Of a DNA stretch of 64,000 bases, positions 34,301 through 41,099 are shown in pieces; positions within the stretch are counted from its first letter, which is position 1, and every line of letters starts with the position of its first letter. The translations under genes and the position numbers were made by a program. The notes below the pieces were generated by a model. It had not been told where the DNA came from. It was given only the letters and a program-made list of their open reading frames with translations, and did no database searches. Source of the DNA: Sipunculus nudus (Eukaryota > Annelida > Sipuncula > Golfingiida > Sipunculidae); the NCBI GenBank assembly GCA_026874595.1, contig CM049309.1:75462723-75526722 (forward strand). Reading direction: 5' to 3'.

Positions 34301-37121
34301 TGTCTCAGTGGACTTTGGTCTCAATAATTATCTGCATTTCGCACAGAATCGTATTCAAAATCTATTTTGAATAGGAACGACCTCTAGGGAGAGGTGACAG
34401 AGAGGATCCGCTCCGAGAACCCTGACACCAAACTGACATGAAGTCATTTAATTCTTATAGTGTTGGGCATTTAACGTTATGATTATGATCGTGTCATGTC
34501 ACTTCGTCAGTACTAGGATAAATATAAAATGTTTCTTCATTTGCCAAATTTCACTCAGGGTTATATGGTCTTGGCTGAAAAATTTTTCATGGGCACCATG
34601 AGCAATTCCTGAACACAGAGAGCGATATCTGCTAACTCATTCCAGCCAAAAATGTTATGAATAAAGTCACGTGCACTAATTCTTACTACAAATATCTGAT
34701 TGGCTCTCTCTGTCTAATGTGAGTGGCCACTTAGCCAATCACAGGAACATAGGCATGGCAAATCACAAGTCTGTCATCGTGGTCTGTCTGGATTGTTAAA
34801 AATAGAAGCTGACATTGCTGGTTGACAAATACGGATAGCGAAAAGAACACCGTTTATGGTGAAAGACAATGATCATTCACATTATATATGAGCAAATGAT
34901 TTCCTCCTGTTGATGTTTACCTGCTACTTGCCTAATTTTTAGTGCAATGTGGACGTATTATTGTCAAAACAGTGGGAAAACTCATCTGGTTTTGCAGTGT
35001 TTGACCCCGGTGATAGGTTCGGCTGAATTAGAGATCCTATTGGACCTTATATAATTAGCCAGCAGTACCGATGGATTTATTATTACGTTTGACACTTAAC
35101 GCTGCTTTTGACAAGATAGTGAATAGTTATTTTCTTTCCTGATGATGTAAAAAAGACACTGCTGATTTTCTGCCGGCCAAGGGGGTTGGCAGTACCCAGT
35201 TTTTACCGGACCTCCCTCAAAACTGCCTGAAAATTCTGGTGGGCCGGTACCACAAATTCGAGCCCTGCTAGACTGAAATCATAATATTCACTGAACCATG
35301 AGAGCCTTTTCATATGCAACATTAACCAGTATACTTTATAGACCTTATCAGATCTCTCGGGTTTTCACATCCAGGCTAAATCAGATCTAGATTTGCTTGG
35401 GGGGGGGGGGGGTTATAAAAGTAACATATCATATGACTGTTATTACTGCTTATCATTTTACCTCTTTCAATGATGCAACCATCACCATCAATATTCTCTA
35501 AAGATGACACCGCTTGAAAATTCAACAAGTAATTTCCTTTGAAAGCACTGCTTTGTTAGTATTGATTTTTGAGTAGAAATTCATCACCTGGAGAATGTTA
35601 AAGGACCAAGTGATTGTAATATATAAGGACTGTAAGACCTGTGGTATACATTTCAGGTGACAGCAGTAAAGACTAAGTCTGGAGATCTGAAGTTCATCTC
35701 AGGAGCAGAAGAAAGTGATGCTGACACACCAGGTCGAAGGTCAGTGAATTATAGATGCTTTCTCTAGTACAGGTAGCACCTTTTCAACCCTCTGACATTA
35801 GAAAGTCTACAACTCGCATCAGAGTGCCTTTACATCTTGTATCTATATATATAAGACATCACTGTAACCATGATGAGGATGCAAATATTTTTGACAAAGC
35901 CTCATGGCCTACAAGTTTGCTGGCACTTGACATAAACCAAACCAAATGTTAGCATTTTAGTATATTTACTAACAACACCAACCATGTTAGAGAAAAATTT
36001 TGTTTTAACTCGGCATATTGTTAAATCCCCCTGTATGTTTGTTGAATTTCTGACCACATGAATACAAGCATGGCTCACAAGAGTTAATGAGCGGTAGCCG
36101 ACTTGTATGCAACACAAGCAGTGACTCATTGCCATAAAGACAGGTTTTCACTTTGGTTTGTGAGTTAATATTTTCTTTTGTGTTTATTCATCACGCATAC
36201 CATAATGTTAAGATTATCAGCTGTAGGCTAACCAGTCCAATATGAATGCCTACTGAGCCTTGTATGTACAGCTATAGTACAAGAGACATGATGACACACC
36301 TGTGAATTATCATGTCTTCATAGTGGTCAGTGAATGATTCCTTAATGTGACTGAATTTTCAGTTGAATTCTATTATGGCTGATCCAGCCACTGACAAAAG
36401 ACTTTCAATTGCTTGTCTAATTTAGACGTTTTTCTCCAGTTTATTCAATTTAGAATTAACTTAAAGCAGAAGGCCCCATTTTATGTTTGACAAACCTTTG
36501 CCTATTTGCGAAGCCTTTTTCTAGCAAAGGCAGTTACTTTAAATTATGCCATGTTCATAAAAGTGATATAATCAGTAAATTGAATACCTTGTGAACAACT
36601 GTATAAGACAACCCTTCAACACAGTTGAACAGTAATTTATTCAACCTTTACACAGTATAGCCTCACTGGCATACCATGTACATTTTCTTGCCTATAGCGT
36701 CAGTCATTGCAAAGCAAAACACTTGTCTTTATAGATAATCCTGGATCTTTTATATTAGCTGTAAATCAGATTGATGTAATATATTACATTAAAAATATGC
36801 GCATATTAAATACTTCATATATTATGCATATGGTACACTGTGTAGGTAAACTGGTGAGATCGCCAAATTAGAACACTCACAAAACACTGTAAAATGAAAA
36901 TCGAGAAAATTAAAACCGGTGGATATGAAGCCAACCACGATATCAGGCTGAGCTCTTTGTGTCCAGGGCCTGTCATTTAATTTCCATTTTTTGTGTTTGT
37001 TCACAGAAAGGTGAAAAAGAAGAGGAGACCTGTTGACACAACTACAGACCCCGACAGCACGAGACAAAGACCGCCCAGGAAGAGCAGACAGCCTAGAGAT
37101 GTCCAAGAATCCACAGCATAG
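1211..37121 (+). CDS. AHI1: Jouberin (AHI1 orthologue), 5'-partial, 29 coding exons
   Basis: Overall span of a spliced gene; individual exons are listed separately. The 29 exons sum to 3,384 nt with every intron phase consistent, giving 1,127 visible residues plus a TAG stop. Family assignment rests on conserved blocks: [46 protein letters not shown]-like [56 protein letters not shown], then an SH3 domain. Architecture is charged N-terminus, central region, WD40 repeats at about residues 440-789, linker, SH3 at 981-1035, basic tail. Jouberin is known from vertebrates as a ciliary transition-zone protein (Joubert syndrome) that binds nephrocystin-1. The start codon and first exons lie left of the window. 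The human protein is 1,196 residues, so only a modest N-terminal part is missing. Confidence 0.95.
1356..1960 (+). other. AHI1 intron, no feature seen
   Basis: Non-coding, somewhat less AT-rich than the flanks; it may be an old repeat. I see no splice-phase-compatible exon. Confidence 0.4.
2300..2708. repeat. Copy of the CAGGGCTTGACATTAAC inverted-repeat family
   Basis: The right end at 2,692-2,708 is GTTAATGTCAAGCCCTG, the reverse complement of the left end of the copy at 56,053. Internal blocks (ctttagcatttgcacagat; acttgtc/cttgcc stretches) are shared in the same order. It ends 39 bp before AHI1 exon b. Confidence 0.6.
2748..2853 (+). CDS. AHI1: AHI1 exon b
   Basis: The acceptor is attacag and the donor is GAAAG|gtataa. 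It encodes an acidic then poly-lysine segment ([20 protein letters not shown]). Phase 1 in, phase 2 out. It is the first of three consecutive exons with an acidic plus lysine-block design. Confidence 0.8.
3910..4039 (+). CDS. AHI1: AHI1 exon c
   Basis: The acceptor is ttgatag and the donor is CCA|gttagt. The peptide runs from [20 protein letters not shown] into a lysine block ([10 protein letters not shown]) and ends EDQELP. Phase 2 in, phase 0 out, matching both neighbours. Confidence 0.8.
4385..4511 (+). CDS. AHI1: AHI1 exon d
   Basis: The acceptor is ttgtag and the donor is AAAT|gtaggt. It encodes acidic/alanine-rich sequence ending in [10 protein letters not shown]. Phase 0 in, phase 1 out. 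A TC microsatellite lies directly downstream in the intron at about 4,542-4,565. Confidence 0.82.
5094..5334 (+). CDS. AHI1: AHI1 exon e, start of conserved jouberin region
   Basis: The acceptor is ttttctag and the donor is AACAA|gtaaga. The first half is acidic (E/A/G-rich). The second half enters the conserved block [20 protein letters not shown] and then [13 protein letters not shown], which matches vertebrate jouberin closely. Phase 1 in, phase 2 out. Confidence 0.93.
5895..6110. repeat. Dispersed repeat shared with 42,825-43,010
   Basis: It holds blocks such as catttagaccatgatctcct and an AT-rich tail (taataattaaa.ttat) that recur in the same order at 42,825-43,010 in HMGXB4 intron sequence. 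The superfamily is unknown. Confidence 0.5.
6338..6427 (+). CDS. AHI1: AHI1 exon f
   Basis: The acceptor is tttacag and the donor is AAAAA|gtaagc. It encodes [20 protein letters not shown], nearly identical to vertebrate jouberin. Phase 2 in, phase 2 out. Confidence 0.95.
6964..7057 (+). CDS. AHI1: AHI1 exon g
   Basis: The acceptor is tttccag and the donor is TTTGAG|gtaagc. It encodes [17 protein letters not shown] and then KAIMFFE, aligning to the jouberin region before the WD40 repeats. Phase 2 in, phase 0 out. Confidence 0.93.
7616..7711 (+). CDS. AHI1: AHI1 exon h
   Basis: The acceptor is ttgacag and the donor is CTCAAG|gtaaca. It holds 32 codons, phase 0 to 0. It encodes [11 protein letters not shown] and [12 protein letters not shown]; the last block matches the jouberin IAWAFLK motif. 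Confidence 0.93.
8677..8775 (+). CDS. AHI1: AHI1 exon i
   Basis: The acceptor is ttacag and the donor is CCCATG|gtaagt. It holds 33 codons, phase 0 to 0. It encodes [20 protein letters not shown] followed by [13 protein letters not shown], matching the jouberin LRLQLYYPPTK block. Confidence 0.93.
9035..9360. repeat. Possible short interspersed element
   Basis: A moderately GC-rich island in AHI1 intron 9. It contains tggcccatggattagcgag, loosely like a Pol III A box, and ggttcctcggtgg, loosely like a B box. The match is weak; it could be any short repeat. Confidence 0.25.
9465..10630 (+). mobile_element. Non-autonomous Helitron-like element with internal 280-bp repeats
   Basis: The 3' end has a perfect 7-bp hairpin (GTAGTCG, loop CTTGT, CGACTAC at 10,601-10,619), then 7 nt, then CTAG at 10,627-10,630 followed by T. 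That is the classical Helitron 3' terminus. The interior is about three diverged copies of a roughly 280-bp module, each with tatctcgggaaccgtttgac (9,680s, 9,960s, 10,240s) and a tggcgccacct block. The 5' end (expected TC) is not certain. No Rep/helicase coding was seen. Confidence 0.5.
11020..11145 (+). CDS. AHI1: AHI1 exon j
   Basis: The acceptor is tgattcag and the donor is CAAGAG|gtgagt. It holds 42 codons, phase 0 to 0. It encodes [20 protein letters not shown] and [20 protein letters not shown], matching jouberin [11 protein letters not shown]. The preceding intron (8,776-11,019) carries a Helitron-like repeat. Confidence 0.93.
11718..11782 (+). CDS. AHI1: AHI1 exon k
   Basis: The acceptor is ttaacag and the donor is ACAGG|gtgagt. 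It is a short 65-nt exon encoding [20 protein letters not shown]. The sequence is poorly conserved but EEKG at the junction fits jouberin and the phases (0 in, 2 out) fit. Confidence 0.85.
12302..12497 (+). CDS. AHI1: AHI1 exon l, start of WD40 region
   Basis: The acceptor is ataacag and the donor is TATGAG|gtaggt. It encodes [35 protein letters not shown] and [12 protein letters not shown]. This is the first WD40 blade; the match to jouberin is very close. Phase 2 in, phase 0 out. Confidence 0.95.
13074..13189 (+). CDS. AHI1: AHI1 exon m, WD40
   Basis: The acceptor is atcacag and the donor is GCCAG|gtaggc. It encodes a WD40 repeat with GH and SDGTAR signatures ([20 protein letters not shown], then VSACSDGTA). 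The repeat finishes with VWN in the next exon. Confidence 0.95.
13644..13812 (+). CDS. AHI1: AHI1 exon n, WD40
   Basis: The acceptor is atttacag. The chosen donor is GCTCAG|gtagac at 13,812. It encodes [13 protein letters not shown] and [11 protein letters not shown], typical jouberin WD40 sequence. Its last 12 bases plus the donor are the first part of a 90-bp unit repeated six times downstream. The first donor is chosen because reading on meets a stop at 13,870-13,872 in the same frame. Phase 2 in, phase 0 out. Confidence 0.93.
13801..14340 (+). repeat. Six exact-length 90-bp tandem copies spanning the exon n splice donor
   Basis: Units begin at 13,801, 13,891, 13,981, 14,071, 14,161 and 14,251. 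Each starts with g/tatcatgctcaggtag, the last 12 exonic bases plus the donor, and contains ctctctcttttag, an acceptor-like tract. Copies differ at a handful of sites, so the expansion is recent. Each unit ends with the left terminus of the MITE at 14,331. Confidence 0.95.
14331..14510. mobile_element. MITE, Tc1/mariner type
   Basis: It begins TA|CAGTAAAACC and ends GGTTTCACCGTG|TA, with imperfect inverted ends and TA on both sides. It has internal accacctc and ggtccca blocks like those in the smaller MITE at 42,444. Confidence 0.55.
15235..15366 (+). repeat. Tandem copies of the exon o acceptor region
   Basis: The 19-mer TTCATGTTTTGATTTACAG occurs at 15,291-15,309 and again at 15,348-15,366, where it is the real acceptor. 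Further near copies end in gattgacag at about 15,270 and 15,328. Several acceptor-like AGs therefore precede the exon. Confidence 0.85.
15367..15508 (+). CDS. AHI1: AHI1 exon o, WD40
   Basis: The acceptor is gatttacag and the donor is AGAGAG|gtatgt. It encodes [20 protein letters not shown] and [11 protein letters not shown], matching the jouberin FINSLCFDTEG block. The acceptor is the last of several similar upstream copies. Phase 0 in, phase 1 out. Confidence 0.95.
15845..15897 (+). CDS. AHI1: AHI1 exon p
   Basis: The acceptor is tttctag and the donor is ATTAAG|gtgagc. It is a 53-nt exon encoding [17 protein letters not shown], equivalent to the jouberin HHWTINKEIKETE stretch. Phase 1 in, phase 0 out. 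Confidence 0.9.
16331..16425 (+). CDS. AHI1: AHI1 exon q, WD40
   Basis: The acceptor is tttttaag and the donor is CGAGT|gtaagt. It encodes [20 protein letters not shown] followed by [11 protein letters not shown], aligning to jouberin EIHPNGKRLLIHTKD. Phase 0 in, phase 2 out. Confidence 0.94.
16542..16675 (+). CDS. AHI1: AHI1 exon r, WD40
   Basis: The acceptor is gtttcag and the donor is AACAG|gtattt. It encodes [20 protein letters not shown] and [20 protein letters not shown], one of the strongest matches to vertebrate jouberin. Phase 2 in, phase 1 out. Confidence 0.95.
17050..17310. repeat. Second copy of the 'agctcaacagactg' repeat family
   Basis: It starts tttttagctcaacagactgt and resembles the start of the window. 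It lies in AHI1 intron 18 directly before exon s. Confidence 0.45.
17347..17487 (+). CDS. AHI1: AHI1 exon s, last WD40 blade
   Basis: The acceptor is ttaccag and the donor is TACAAGA|gtgagt. It encodes [40 protein letters not shown] and VFRYNYK, the end of the propeller. Phase 1 in, phase 1 out. Confidence 0.95.
18252..18354 (+). CDS. AHI1: AHI1 exon t, linker
   Basis: The acceptor is tctcgtag and the donor is CAAGA|gtaaga. It encodes [20 protein letters not shown] then [14 protein letters not shown]. It is poorly conserved linker sequence supported by exact phase (1 in, 2 out) and good splice sites. Confidence 0.85.
18640..20590. repeat. Intronic minisatellite, about 50-bp units in a 2-kb array
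   Basis: Units read roughly gttagagcactaagttagtc, then agcatcttatattcttctgg, then gtcctctctccta. Many are paired as a long and a short variant with a joint period near 96 bp. A larger block starting acgaaggtagtcagcatctt at 18,771 recurs at 19,173. It fills most of AHI1 intron 20. Confidence 0.92.
20817..20907 (+). CDS. AHI1: AHI1 exon u, linker helix
   Basis: The acceptor is gtaacag and the donor is GTCACA|gtaagt. It encodes [20 protein letters not shown], matching the jouberin helix MQLVKQRLETVT. The preceding intron is filled by a 2-kb minisatellite. Phase 2 in, phase 0 out. Confidence 0.9.
21238..21356. repeat. Foldback (long hairpin) element
   Basis: The arm gattctttcattcacc (21,238-21,253) is matched by ggtgaatgaaagaatc (21,341-21,356). 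The inner arms also pair (agatgtgcgc at 21,272; gcgcacatct at 21,310). The arms are about 50 bp with a short loop, and alternating purine-pyrimidine runs sit near the loop. Confidence 0.8.
21840..22205. mobile_element. MITE, Tc1/mariner (pogo-like), degenerate copy
   Basis: The left end is TA|CAGTAGAATGCCGTTTTTC. The right end is degenerate (gaaaacggcattcagaaaaa and ggcattctcataca). The interior matches the MITE at 53,164 (ggacaagctttttgtt; ccagc.gcaag). Confidence 0.65.
22432..22575 (+). CDS. AHI1: AHI1 exon v, linker
   Basis: The acceptor is gtcacag and the donor is ATGATG|gtatgg. It holds 48 codons, phase 0 to 0, of S/P/M-rich low-complexity sequence (for example [18 protein letters not shown]). 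No conserved motif; it is supported by splice sites and phase. Confidence 0.8.
23354..23465 (+). CDS. AHI1: AHI1 exon w, Q-rich linker
   Basis: The acceptor is gtcccag and the donor is TCAG|gttagt. It encodes a glutamine-rich segment ([19 protein letters not shown]) and GWRPGFMS. Phase 0 in, phase 1 out. Confidence 0.8.
23640..24060. repeat. Dispersed repeat with internal repeats
   Basis: It holds repeated motifs such as ttttcatgaaattcagta at about 23,893 and 24,034, and gaggtcagaggtcagcag. This is typical of the mollusc-like repeats elsewhere in the window. It lies in AHI1 intron 23. Confidence 0.4.
25372..25430 (+). CDS. AHI1: AHI1 exon x, linker
   Basis: The acceptor is attttcag and the donor is CTGACT|gtaagt. 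It encodes [20 protein letters not shown]. The following intron (25,431-31,446) contains the DIRS element. Phase 1 in, phase 0 out. Confidence 0.82.
25886..26030 (+). repeat. DIRS left inverted terminal repeat (core)
   Basis: 145 bp, the reverse complement of 31,156-31,300 with only about two mismatches seen by eye (gcaaacc/gccaacc; ttccggtg/ttcccgtg). The element extends outward to about 25,853 in sequence not shared with the other end. Confidence 0.95.
26149..27926 (+). pseudogene. DIRS gag-like region (broken)
   Basis: It starts with ATG at 26,149 encoding [20 protein letters not shown]. This begins a Cys/His cluster (CxxC, HxxCxxCR, then further Cys) typical of the DIRS first ORF. The frame changes at a G run (about 26,389-26,400). 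A TAG follows at 26,628-26,630. A proline/serine-rich part continues in another frame (26,729-27,457), and a helical part (27,483-27,926; [20 protein letters not shown]) lies in a third. At least three disruptions, one at a homopolymer that may be a sequencing error. Confidence 0.75.
28058..28905 (+). pseudogene. DIRS reverse transcriptase region (frame broken)
   Basis: The N-terminal part has [20 protein letters not shown] (28,300s). The central part has [14 protein letters not shown] and the catalytic YLDDWLV (YLDD codons at 28,665-28,676). The first part ends at a TGA at 28,472-28,474 in one frame and the catalytic part reads in the next. The frame returns near 28,905. Reverse transcriptase copies the element RNA. 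Confidence 0.88.
28906..29600 (+). pseudogene. DIRS RNase H region
   Basis: It reads in the same frame as the N-terminal part of the reverse transcriptase. Motifs: [14 protein letters not shown] (first Asp), [12 protein letters not shown] (Glu), [13 protein letters not shown] (second Asp), and [14 protein letters not shown] (last Asp and the DIRS-type end). All four acidic residues are present, so this domain is locally intact. Confidence 0.88.
29797..30942 (+). pseudogene. DIRS tyrosine recombinase (frameshift and stops)
   Basis: The N-terminal half reads from about [15 protein letters not shown]; a long open frame covers it from 28,909 to 30,582. The catalytic box [11 protein letters not shown] is at about 30,280-30,312. 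A frame change falls at the G run near 30,528-30,538. In the following frame there is TAA at 30,662, then HDIRAIST at 30,686, TAG at 30,710, and the nucleophile region TRFYLKDVQ at about 30,787. The R, HxxR and Y residues are all visible. The stop at 30,710 sits where the family has Trp. Confidence 0.88.
31003..31112 (+). repeat. DIRS internal complementary region
   Basis: The first half (to about 31,047) is the reverse complement of the left outer end (25,853-25,898). The second half (31,048-31,112) is the reverse complement of the right outer end (31,292-31,358). Together it is a template for joining the two ends, the feature used in the DIRS circular-intermediate model. Confidence 0.92.
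31156..31300 (+). repeat. DIRS right inverted terminal repeat (core)
   Basis: Reverse complement of 25,886-26,030. It is followed by a unique outer end to about 31,351-31,358, a run of G. Confidence 0.95.
31447..31512 (+). CDS. AHI1: AHI1 exon y, linker
   Basis: The acceptor is gattccag and the donor is AAGATA|gtgagt. It holds 22 codons, phase 0 to 0 ([20 protein letters not shown]). It is the first exon after the DIRS insertion, so the mature message is not interrupted if the intron is spliced normally. Confidence 0.8.
31513..32363 (+). other. AHI1 intron before the SH3 exon
   Basis: The 31,600-32,000 part is moderately complex without matching repeats in this window. Open frames here are short and lack splice support. 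Confidence 0.4.
32364..32526 (+). CDS. AHI1: AHI1 exon z, SH3 domain
   Basis: The acceptor is atgtcag and the donor is ACAGTG|gtaggt. It encodes a complete SH3 domain: [20 protein letters not shown], the WW pair in [15 protein letters not shown], and FFPANYV. All hallmark ligand-binding residues (ALYDY, WW, P..Y) are present. In vertebrates this domain recruits proline-rich partners. Phase 0 in, phase 1 out. Confidence 0.97.
33489..33571 (+). CDS. AHI1: AHI1 exon aa, acidic tail
   Basis: The acceptor is tttatag and the donor is CAGACA|gtgagt. It encodes an acidic stretch ([17 protein letters not shown]). Phase 1 in, phase 0 out. Confidence 0.83.
33753..35267. mobile_element. Non-autonomous element with CAGGGCTCG inverted ends
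   Basis: The left end CAGGGCTCGTTTTGCC is mirrored by the right end ACAAATTCGAGCCCTG. Sub-terminal parts also mirror (ccggacctcc, ttaccggac). The 1.5-kb interior has no recognisable transposase. The ends resemble the CAGGGCTTGACATTAAC family at 2,300 and 56,053. It lies in AHI1 intron 27. Confidence 0.6.
35399..35412. repeat. Poly-G run
   Basis: Run of about 14 G in AHI1 intron 27. Similar G or C runs occur at 40,490, 40,566, 44,993, 57,893, 58,005 and 58,313. Such runs are prone to sequencing length errors. Confidence 0.7.
35657..35739 (+). CDS. AHI1: AHI1 exon bb
   Basis: The acceptor is atttcag and the donor is CGAAG|gtcagt. It encodes [20 protein letters not shown] and DADTPGR. Phase 0 in, phase 2 out. 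Confidence 0.83.
37007..37121 (+). CDS. AHI1: AHI1 last coding exon, basic C-terminus and stop
   Basis: The acceptor is ttcacag. It encodes a strongly basic tail ([20 protein letters not shown], then [17 protein letters not shown]) and a TAG stop at 37,119-37,121. Vertebrate jouberin also ends in a basic tail. Confidence 0.88.
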
Positions 37122-39900
37122 AGCTAGATTACATAAACTTAAATGTTCTTATTGTTGTCCTGTCAGGCTTAGAGCACCCTTGCTGCATATCAAAAGTGGT
37201 CCAGAGTCTTATTTGTTGAGGCTTTGAAGAGTTGGGCGTAAGATGAAGTGTAGGGAAAGTGGTCTCCCTCTGGCTAATCATGGTCAGATGTTTGTGATTT
37301 TTAATTTTCTTTTATGAAAAGATGTTTGTTTGTTACAAACATGTTACTCAGTTTATACCTCAGGTTACAGAGTTTGTTATGTGACACAACACTTGACCAG
37401 CCTTTTACACCAAGAACTTGGAGAAGATACCAGGTTCTTGATTACGTGTACTTAAAAACTCGGCCTTGTGGCTGCAGATCTATGTGGCCGACTTCTCCCT
37501 TGCCGTCTCTCTACATGATCTTGGGCTGAGGCAGAGCTGCTTCATCCATGCTCTGGCAACTGGCTGGGGTCAGATTTCCAAATTAATTACAAAGTTATAG
37601 CTAAATATCCAAATTACAATGTTTTAATATATTCCTACTTCAAACAGTCCTTGATTCAAACTGTTTCAGCTAGTGCAAGCCATGGTTATCAAGTTCCCCA
37701 CCCAATTTATCATTTTATTTTTCAGGCTTAGTGTTCAGGATCAGTTGGTTAGTCTAGGGACTCCTATGTATGAATTTTCAGTACTGTGTGAAACAGTGTG
37801 AAACCTGCAGAGGGAAATGACAAACTGTTATTCTTTGACAAATCTTGATGAGATTAACTGTAGAAAAACCCACACTGGTTGTATTTTACTATATATTGTG
37901 TAGATATATCAAGCACCATAGCAACACTTGCAGTCTTTTCCAGTCCAAGCCAAGTTGCAGTGTCTAGTCAGAGAAACTCAAACACTTACGACTGTTAGAT
38001 AGAAATTTTAGTTTACACAGCTTGTACATTTAGTAAGGTTGAATCAGTTTGTTTGAAGATAACTGCACATTTATATTTATTTACATGATGGGGTTTGTTT
38101 AGAATCTTGGGAGTATTGACAGCTGAAAACAAAATGGGTGTGCAGCCTACCCTGGCTATACATAATACAGTTATTTGTCATCAAATACATATAACAATTA
38201 TTTGTCCATAGGCATTTTTATAAGTATCATATAATAGTTTATAAATGCATATCATTTTGAATTTTACAGACTAGGATCACAAGTTGCTGAATTGATATTT
38301 TCCCTGAGAGAATCTCGTTCTTTTTAAAGACTTTTGAAAGTGTGTGCCAAAAAAGTGAAGTGTAATTGTCAATTTATTCATTATTTTATTGAAGTTTATC
38401 TGATATTTCTAAGGCAGATAGATAGAGAAGCAGGCCTTGGGACATTATCAGTAGTGATTATGTTAAATAACAGATTTGAGTATATATGTTGTGTCATAAT
38501 AAGTTAATATTTATATTTTACCAATATCATGTTTAAAAGTAAAATATTTAGAAGGAGTGCACCCTGGGGCATAGTCAAGACTGGTTAAAAACCTGTGGCA
38601 GATTAACTTTAGTGCCTTCTCAAGTTTGTGCCTTTTAAGTGAATTTAAAGCATGAGCATATGCTTGTCTTCATTGCTGCAAGTGCAGTCTTCACGCAGCA
38701 GTTAAACACTGCAGTCATCCCAGATCTCCTTCAGTGTAACCACTGCTTTGTATAGCAAGTTTTTCGGGGTTTCTACACTAGGGCTGGCATAGAGCCAAGA
38801 ATTGTAGTCAGACCCATGAGAGTGTGGTATCCATAAGAACAGCAGAATCTTGCTGTACAAAGGGGTTAACGCACAGAGAGATATAGAACTACTGCTGTGT
38901 GAGGAGTGCTGAAAGCTTCTTTCATAAATTTGTGCTAAACAGTGAATTGGGACAGTTGTTTAGAGCTGCAGGATTGAAAGTAGAAACATAGATGCACTGG
39001 TGTAGGGACCAACAGCAATATGAAAAACGGAAAAAAGTGTTCACAGTGGTATAAAAATTTTGCATAAATAAATGCAGCTTGACGAATACCATGACACACT
39101 GGAAGTTACAATGTGTGTCCCTTTTTAACTAAAATACTGGTTGTCTTATCCAGCTGCAACGATTAATAAATCTGATATAGGAAATGTGCAAGTCTCAATA
39201 ATATAATATTTCGAGGTGTCCCCTGCAGATCTTTTGCCACTTTTGTGTGCAATAAAAAGTAGTGACAAGGATGCAGTTTCTTTGAAAATGTTTTGAATTT
39301 CAGCCACAGTTTGATATGTATCAGATTGTTTATTTAATCACAGTTTTTTTTTAAGATATTCTTATGATCAAGAAACTAATGTGCAAAATGCTAAAAATCA
39401 TTCTATGACATTTCAGTTGGAATAACACACCAGGGAATATAATGCTCTTTCACCATATGATCATGATACACAGATGTTCCATTATTAAAAAATGGCAATC
39501 AGTGATTTCCCTGGGAATTCAGTTTAAATTCTCTGGCTATGTGCACATGAAAATTGTTAGCCATTAAACCAATTGTCCAAATATTAATCATTGTACTATT
39601 ATACTTGTGAAAGTCAGTCTTCCACAGTGCCAAACATTTTAATAAATTTGTAAATACAATAGATTGTAAATATGTAACATTTAGTCTGTTGCATGTAGCT
39701 ATATTTATGAACAGCACAACAGGGTGTAGATTTACTGTATTATTCTCATTTAGAAATCAGCACATCTGTCATGCATGTGTATATATTTGTACATACATGT
39801 ACTTAATTAGTTAGGTTCTTTTAGAATGTTATGATAACTCAGTGCATGCGAGTTGATAAATATTATCAAGTGTGCCTTTTCAAACAATAAAATTTGTACC
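37122..39900 (+). other. AHI1: Probable AHI1 3' UTR
   Basis: Non-coding AT-rich sequence after the stop. Candidate AATAAA signals on the plus strand lie at 39,067, 39,165, 39,251 and 39,886. The last is only about 185 bp from the first candidate minus-strand signal of HMGXB4. The true cleavage site cannot be chosen from sequence alone. Confidence 0.45.
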
Positions 39901-40059
39901 ACTTCTGTTTGACACTTTGTGTACATTATGCTGCAAAAGTGTTCCAATTTTAACCACGTAAAATCCTGCAGGCAATCCATGGGAGGGGTCCTGTGCCAGC
40001 AGTGTTTCAAAACACACAAACTCACCATGTACAGTATACAAAGAAGAAAATATAGCAAA

Positions 40060-41099
40060 AAAAAACATGACAACTTTATTAATGAGAGGATACAAACTCT
40101 CATACAGTTACTGAACTGCACAGGACTTGTAAAATGCTCTGTAACAAATATCACACTTTGATACATAAAACCAGACATGGTACAAAATGAAATTACCAAT
40201 AAATAACATAGTAAAAGAATAAGACCTTAAACAGCTGAAACAGACCCAGCAGTTCATCATTACCTATTCTACAAGCTTGTCTCCAGGTTTCTTTTTATTT
40301 TTATGATGAAATCCTAACATGCACTGTGACTAGATAATCTGACATTATTATATACAGAACAGATCCTTCTGGATATAATATGTACAATCTTATAAACAAA
40401 GGAACTTCACAAGCCTTGTGGAAAAAATGTGCTTGAAAGCAGGTCTCACCAGTGCAGAATGAATATATCAGTGGCTGGAGGGAATTTAATCCCCCCCCCC
40501 CCCTACCCCTTGTCGTGAGAAATTTAATTTTTTTTTTCAGTTTTTCTTGAATTTTTAAAGCTGACCCCCCCCCCCCCCAATAGCATTTAAATCCAAGTAT
40601 ATGACAATTGTCTTTAACTAACAGATGATGTTTGTTATTTGATGCTCAAATAACGAGATATAAAATATTAGTTATTCAGTGCTGGAATGGAAAACAAATA
40701 CAAAATTACCTGGCTAAACCAGATAACCTGTTCCATGAAAACTTGTCATGTAGTTTGCAGTCATTTTACATCAAGCAGCTGAATCTTCATTGGTTGGTCA
40801 TGTACCTTTCTTATGCAGTGGTATAAAGCTGCATTCTTTTTAGAACTCTGACACTGAACCACTGCTGGATATTATATGGTTTTCTGGGTTTCCTCATCAG
40901 GTGGACAGCACAGAGCAAAGTTTGTACAGAATATTGAGGGCCTGGTATCCTAGGTTTCAAACCTATATACACTAAAATTCTGACTGTAGTGACTGTAATT
41001 AAATAGTACTTTACCTCTATATGGCAGTGAAAATGGCAAAATTAGTAAGAGTACATTATATAACAGGACAAAAAAAAACAGTATACATTTTTTATCAAG
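40060..41099 (-). other. HMGXB4: Probable HMGXB4 3' UTR
   Basis: Non-coding sequence after the stop. Minus-strand AATAAA candidates include one at 40,075-40,080 and others near 40,314. C runs at about 40,490 and 40,566 are simple repeats. The end is inferred only. Confidence 0.4.

Noticed and set aside
39807-40199. 130-residue minus-strand open frame near the convergent 3' ends
   Set aside because: It lies in probable UTR sequence, is hydrophobic from AT bias, and has no recognisable domain.
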